Of a DNA stretch of 64,000 bases, positions 61,091 to 64,000 are shown piece after piece (the first letter of the stretch is position 1; each line of letters begins with the position of its first letter). This DNA comes from Alphaproteobacteria bacterium (GTDB lineage: Bacteria; Pseudomonadota; Alphaproteobacteria; Ferrovibrionales; Ferrovibrionaceae), in the NCBI GenBank assembly GCA_947473805.1, contig CANJGB010000014.1, positions 26,877-90,876 of the forward strand. The letters are read 5' to 3'. The position numbers and the translations under genes were made by a program. Under the pieces are notes generated by a model, which saw only the letters and a list, made by a program, of their open reading frames with translations, made no database searches and was not told the DNA's origin.

Positions 61091-64000
61091 CTAGCTGCAG
61101 CCGCTCGTCGAACCGCAGGTATTGCACTTCAGGCAGGTTCCGTTGCGCACCAGGGTGAAGTTGCCGCACTCGCCGCAGGCATCGCCCTCATAGCCCTTCA
61201 TCCTGGCTTCGCGAATTCTGTCCATCCGGCCTTCACCGATACTGCCGCCACCGCCGACCGAGACGGTCGGGCTGACCGGCGCACCGGTGCGGATCATCGG
61301 CGCCTGCACGCTGGGGCCGGTGCCGGTCTTGAGTACGTACAGGTTCGAGCGGACGTAACCGGTCGAAGCATAGGCCATGACGTTCGGCATGGCGTGCGCG
61401 TGCTCCGCCTCGGCCTCGGTTTCCTCGTCCAGCGTGCTCTGGTCCTCGCCGCGGCCGACGGCATCCATGCGCATGTCTTCCGGCTGCACATGGCTCAGGT
61501 CGTTGCGGCCCAGGTACGAGACCGCCAGTTCGCGGAACACGTAGTCCAGCAGCGAGGTCGCCATCTTGATGGCTTCGTTGCCCTCGACGATGCCGCTCGG
61601 CTCGAAGCGCGTGAAGGTGAACGCCTCGACATATTCCTCCAGCGGCACGCCGTATTGCAGGCCGATGGAAATGGCGATGGCGAAGTTGTTCATCAGGCTG
61701 CGGAAGGCGGCGCCTTCCTTGTGCATGTCGATGAAGATTTCGCCCAGCTTGCCGTCGTCGTACTCGCCGGTGCGCAGGTACACCTTGTGGCCACCGACAA
61801 CGGCCTTCTGGGTATAGCCCTTGCGCCGTTGCGGCAGGCGCTGGCGGCCGCCGGCAATGATCTTCTCGACGATCCGCTCGGCGATGACGGTGGCACGCGC
61901 GGCCGGCGCCGCGATGGGCGCGGGCGCCTCTTCCATCGACTCGTCTTCCTCCAGCACCTGGGCGGAAAGCGGCTGCGACAGCTTCGAGCCGTCGCGGTAC
62001 AGGGCGATGGCCTTCAGCGCCAGCTTCCACGACAGCAGGTAGGCCGACTTGCAATCCTCGACCGAGGCATTGTTCGGCATGTTGATGGTCTTCGAAATCG
62101 CGCCGCTGACGAACGGCTGCGCCGCCGCCATCATGCGGATGTGGCTCTCCGCCGACAGGAAGCGCTTGCCGGTCTTGCCGCACGGATTGGCGCAGTCGAA
62201 TACCGGCAGGTGCTCGTCCTTCAGGTTCGGCGCGCCTTCCAGGGTCATGGCGCCGCAGGCGTAGATATTTGCCGCCTCGACGTCCGCCGGCGTGAAGCCG
62301 AGACCCGTGAGCATGTAGAAGGTGATGTCGTTCAACTGCGCCGCGGTGAAGCCCAGCACGTGGGTGCAGAACTCCTCGCCCAGCGAGTATTTGTTGAAGG
62401 CGAACTTGATGTCGAATGCCGTGGCCAGGCCGGCCTCGATCGCATCGATGGCGACCTGGGTGAAGCCCTTGGATCGCAAGGTGTCGTGGTTGACGCCCGG
62501 CGCGCCGGCCAGGGTGCCATGGCCGACCGCGAACGCGATGATCGCCTTGCGCTCGGACTCCGAGTAACCAAGCTTCGCCAGCGCCTCGGGCACCGTGCCG
62601 TTGATGATCTTGAAGTAACCGCCGCCAGCCAGCTTCTTGAACTTCACCAGTGCGAAGTCCGGCTCGATGCCGGTGGTGTCGCAATCCATCACCAGGCCGA
62701 TCGTGCCGGTCGGCGCGATCACGGAAACCTGGGCGTTGCGGAAGCCGTTCTTGGTGCCCAGCTTCAGCGCTGCGTCCCACGCCTTCACCGCCGCCTTGAG
62801 CAGCGTCTTGTCGGGGCAATTGGCATGGTCCAGCGGCACCGGCGCGACCGACAGCGCGTCGTAGCCTGTGGCCTCGCCATGGGCCGCGTTGCGGTGGTTG
62901 CGGATGACCCGCAGCATCGCCGCCTTGTTCGGGGCATAGCCGGGGAAGGCGCCCAGCTCCTCGGCCATCTCGGCCGAGGTGGCGTAGGACGTGCCGGTCA
63001 TCAGCGCGCTGAGCGCGCCGCACATGGCGCGGCCGGCGTCGGAATCATAGGGCAGGCCCATGGCCATCAGCAGCGCGCCGATATTGGCGTAGCCGAGGCC
63101 AAGGGTGCGGAACTTGTACGAGCGGTCGGCGATCTCGCGCGACGGGAACTGCGCCATCAGCACCGAGATTTCCAGCACAACCGTCCACAGCCGCACCGCG
63201 TGGCGGTAACTGTCGACGTCAAACGTGCCGTCCGCCTTGCGGAAGCCCATCAGGTTCATCGACGCCAGGTTGCACGCGGTGTCGTCGAGGAACATGTACT
63301 CGGAGCACGGATTGGACGCATTGATGCGGCCGTCCGCCGGGCAGGTGTGCCACTCGTTGATCGTGGTGTCGAACTGCAGGCCCGGATCGGCCGAGGCCCA
63401 GGCCGCATGGCCGATCTGTTCCCACAGGTCGCGGGCCTTTACCGTCTGGGCGACCTTGCCGTCAGTGCGGCGGATCAGGTTCCAGTCGCTGTTGTCGATG
63501 ACGCGCTTCAGGAAGTCGTCGGTGATGCGCACCGTATTGTTCGAGTTCTGGCCCGAGACGGTGAGATAGGCCTCGGAATCCCAGTCGGTGTCGTAGGTGC
63601 GGAAGTCGATCTCGGTATAGCCCTGGCGGGCGAACTGGATGACCCGCTGAATGTAGTTTTCCGGAATCATCGACTTGCGCGCGCCGATGATGGCGCGGCG
63701 CAGGGCCGCGTTGATCTTGGGATCGAAACGGGTGTCGCCGGAACCCAGCGCGCAGGCCTGCATGACCTCGTTGAGGTGCCGCTCGGCCAGGCGTGAGCCG
63801 GCGACGAGCGAAGCGACCTTCTGCTCCTCAACCACCTTCCAGTCGATGAACTGTTCGATATCGGGGTGGTCGGCATCGACGATGACCATCTTGGCCGCGC
63901 GGCGGGTGGTGCCACCCGACTTGATGGCGCCGGCCGCCCGGTCGCCGATCTTCAGGAAGCTCATCAGGCCCGACGACTTGCCGCCGCCCGAGAGCTTCTC
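61091..64000 (-). CDS. nrdJ: Vitamin B12-dependent ribonucleoside-diphosphate reductase, class II (5' end outside the window)
   Basis: Adenosylcobalamin-dependent enzyme that makes deoxyribonucleotides without oxygen requirement. About 969 residues are visible and the frame remains open to the edge ([20 protein letters not shown]), so an internal Met at 63964 is not the start. Segments include [52 protein letters not shown] and the loop [17 protein letters not shown]. The C-terminal tail holds a CxxC-type cluster ([20 protein letters not shown]) that ends GSTSGCS, the usual class II Cys tail for re-reduction. It fits the large (about 1200-residue) alphaproteobacterial NrdJ. Confidence 0.96.
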   Translation of the reverse strand, partial: EKLSGGGKSSGLMSFLKIGDRAAGAIKSGGTTRRAAKMVIVDADHPDIEQFIDWKVVEEQKVASLVAGSRLAERHLNEVMQACALGSGDTRFDPKINAALRRAIIGARKSMIPENYIQRVIQFARQGYTEIDFRTYDTDWDSEAYLTVSGQNSNNTVRITDDFLKRVIDNSDWNLIRRTDGKVAQTVKARDLWEQIGHAAWASADPGLQFDTTINEWHTCPADGRINASNPCSEYMFLDDTACNLASMNLMGFRKADGTFDVDSYRHAVRLWTVVLEISVLMAQFPSREIADRSYKFRTLGLGYANIGALLMAMGLPYDSDAGRAMCGALSALMTGTSYATSAEMAEELGAFPGYAPNKAAMLRVIRNHRNAAHGEATGYDALSVAPVPLDHANCPDKTLLKAAVKAWDAALKLGTKNGFRNAQVSVIAPTGTIGLVMDCDTTGIEPDFALVKFKKLAGGGYFKIINGTVPEALAKLGYSESERKAIIAFAVGHGTLAGAPGVNHDTLRSKGFTQVAIDAIEAGLATAFDIKFAFNKYSLGEEFCTHVLGFTAAQLNDITFYMLTGLGFTPADVEAANIYACGAMTLEGAPNLKDEHLPVFDCANPCGKTGKRFLSAESHIRMMAAAQPFVSGAISKTINMPNNASVEDCKSAYLLSWKLALKAIALYRDGSKLSQPLSAQVLEEDESMEEAPAPIAAPAARATVIAERIVEKIIAGGRQRLPQRRKGYTQKAVVGGHKVYLRTGEYDDGKLGEIFIDMHKEGAAFRSLMNNFAIAISIGLQYGVPLEEYVEAFTFTRFEPSGIVEGNEAIKMATSLLDYVFRELAVSYLGRNDLSHVQPEDMRMDAVGRGEDQSTLDEETEAEAEHAHAMPNVMAYASTGYVRSNLYVLKTGTGPSVQAPMIRTGAPVSPTVSVGGGGSIGEGRMDRIREARMKGYEGDACGECGNFTLVRNGTCLKCNTCGSTSGCS

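Noticed and set aside
61394..63796. An 800-codon plus-strand open frame opposite nrdJ
   Set aside because: It lies entirely antisense to the clearly conserved nrdJ gene, is rich in Arg, His, Gly and Ala without any domain, and follows from high GC.
1..64000. Insertion sequences, prophage, integrative elements, CRISPR arrays or tRNA genes
   Set aside because: No transposase, integrase, recombinase or phage structural gene was recognised, no regularly spaced repeat with unique spacers was found, and no cloverleaf or GTTCGA-type T-loop was noticed. The small repeats listed are the only mobile-like elements seen.

Overview
This window is a GC-rich chromosomal segment of an alphaproteobacterium. 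The Rhodospirillales or a relative is the likeliest placement; I cannot name the genus. The evidence is gene order and gene content: rpsF-rpsR-DUF2232-rplI; fabD-fabG-acpP-fabF-mltG followed by yicC-gmk; surA-pdxA-rsmA; a B12-dependent (class II) ribonucleotide reductase; and flavin-dependent thymidylate synthase ThyX. No tRNA, rRNA, insertion sequence, prophage block or CRISPR array was seen. Genes are packed tightly, and many neighbours overlap by the 4-base ATGA (or GTGA) arrangement typical of translationally coupled operons.

Layout. 1-3.2 kb (minus strand): a truncated cyclopropane-fatty-acid synthase gene, then the ribosomal operon rpsF-rpsR-DUF2232-rplI ending at a strong terminator. 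3.4-12.3 kb: a lytic transglycosylase, then an accessory metabolic neighbourhood made of an NDP-forming acyl-CoA synthetase coupled to a CaiB-type CoA-transferase, an LLM-class flavin monooxygenase, an orphan branched-chain-type periplasmic binding protein and an SDR. 12.4-19.2 kb: fatty-acid synthesis and cell-envelope housekeeping genes. 19.2-19.75 kb: a roughly 530-base gene-free stretch holding a repeat element and a dense set of hairpins that may be an unrecognised structured RNA. 19.8-25.3 kb: rRNA methyltransferases, pdxA, surA and thyX.

25.3-33.5 kb (minus strand): an unusual operon, purU followed by five consecutive MFS drug/H+ antiporter paralogues (Bcr/CflA-like), each overlapping the next by 4 bases, then a NIPSNAP-like gene and an HSL-type esterase. 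This is the most distinctive feature of the window. 33.6-38.1 kb: small accessory and stress genes (DUF1877, DUF305, GyrI-like, tag, a PAS protein, ygfZ) and a tandem pair of paralogous four-helix membrane proteins. 38.1-42.6 kb: a coupled glycan operon (GT9, GT2, GT4, asparagine-synthase-like amidotransferase). 42.7-48.4 kb: a Spy-like periplasmic protein and a sulfate-uptake operon cysA-metY-sbp-cysT-cysW, in which the sulfide-assimilating enzyme gene sits inside the transporter operon.

48.7-64 kb: a DegP/HtrA protease, a PhnA-like membrane protein, RNase D, a 1001-residue membrane sensor with PAS domains and an HD-GYP phosphodiesterase domain, a frameshifted gene whose 3' end is a 10-bp-phased repeat, aspS, threonine ammonia-lyase, a MarC protein, a CAP-domain protein and the truncated nrdJ. 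Three copies of one roughly 80-bp inverted-repeat element (near 8.2, 19.3 and 51.3 kb) lie just beyond gene 3' ends. A different palindromic repeat lies near 21.0 kb.
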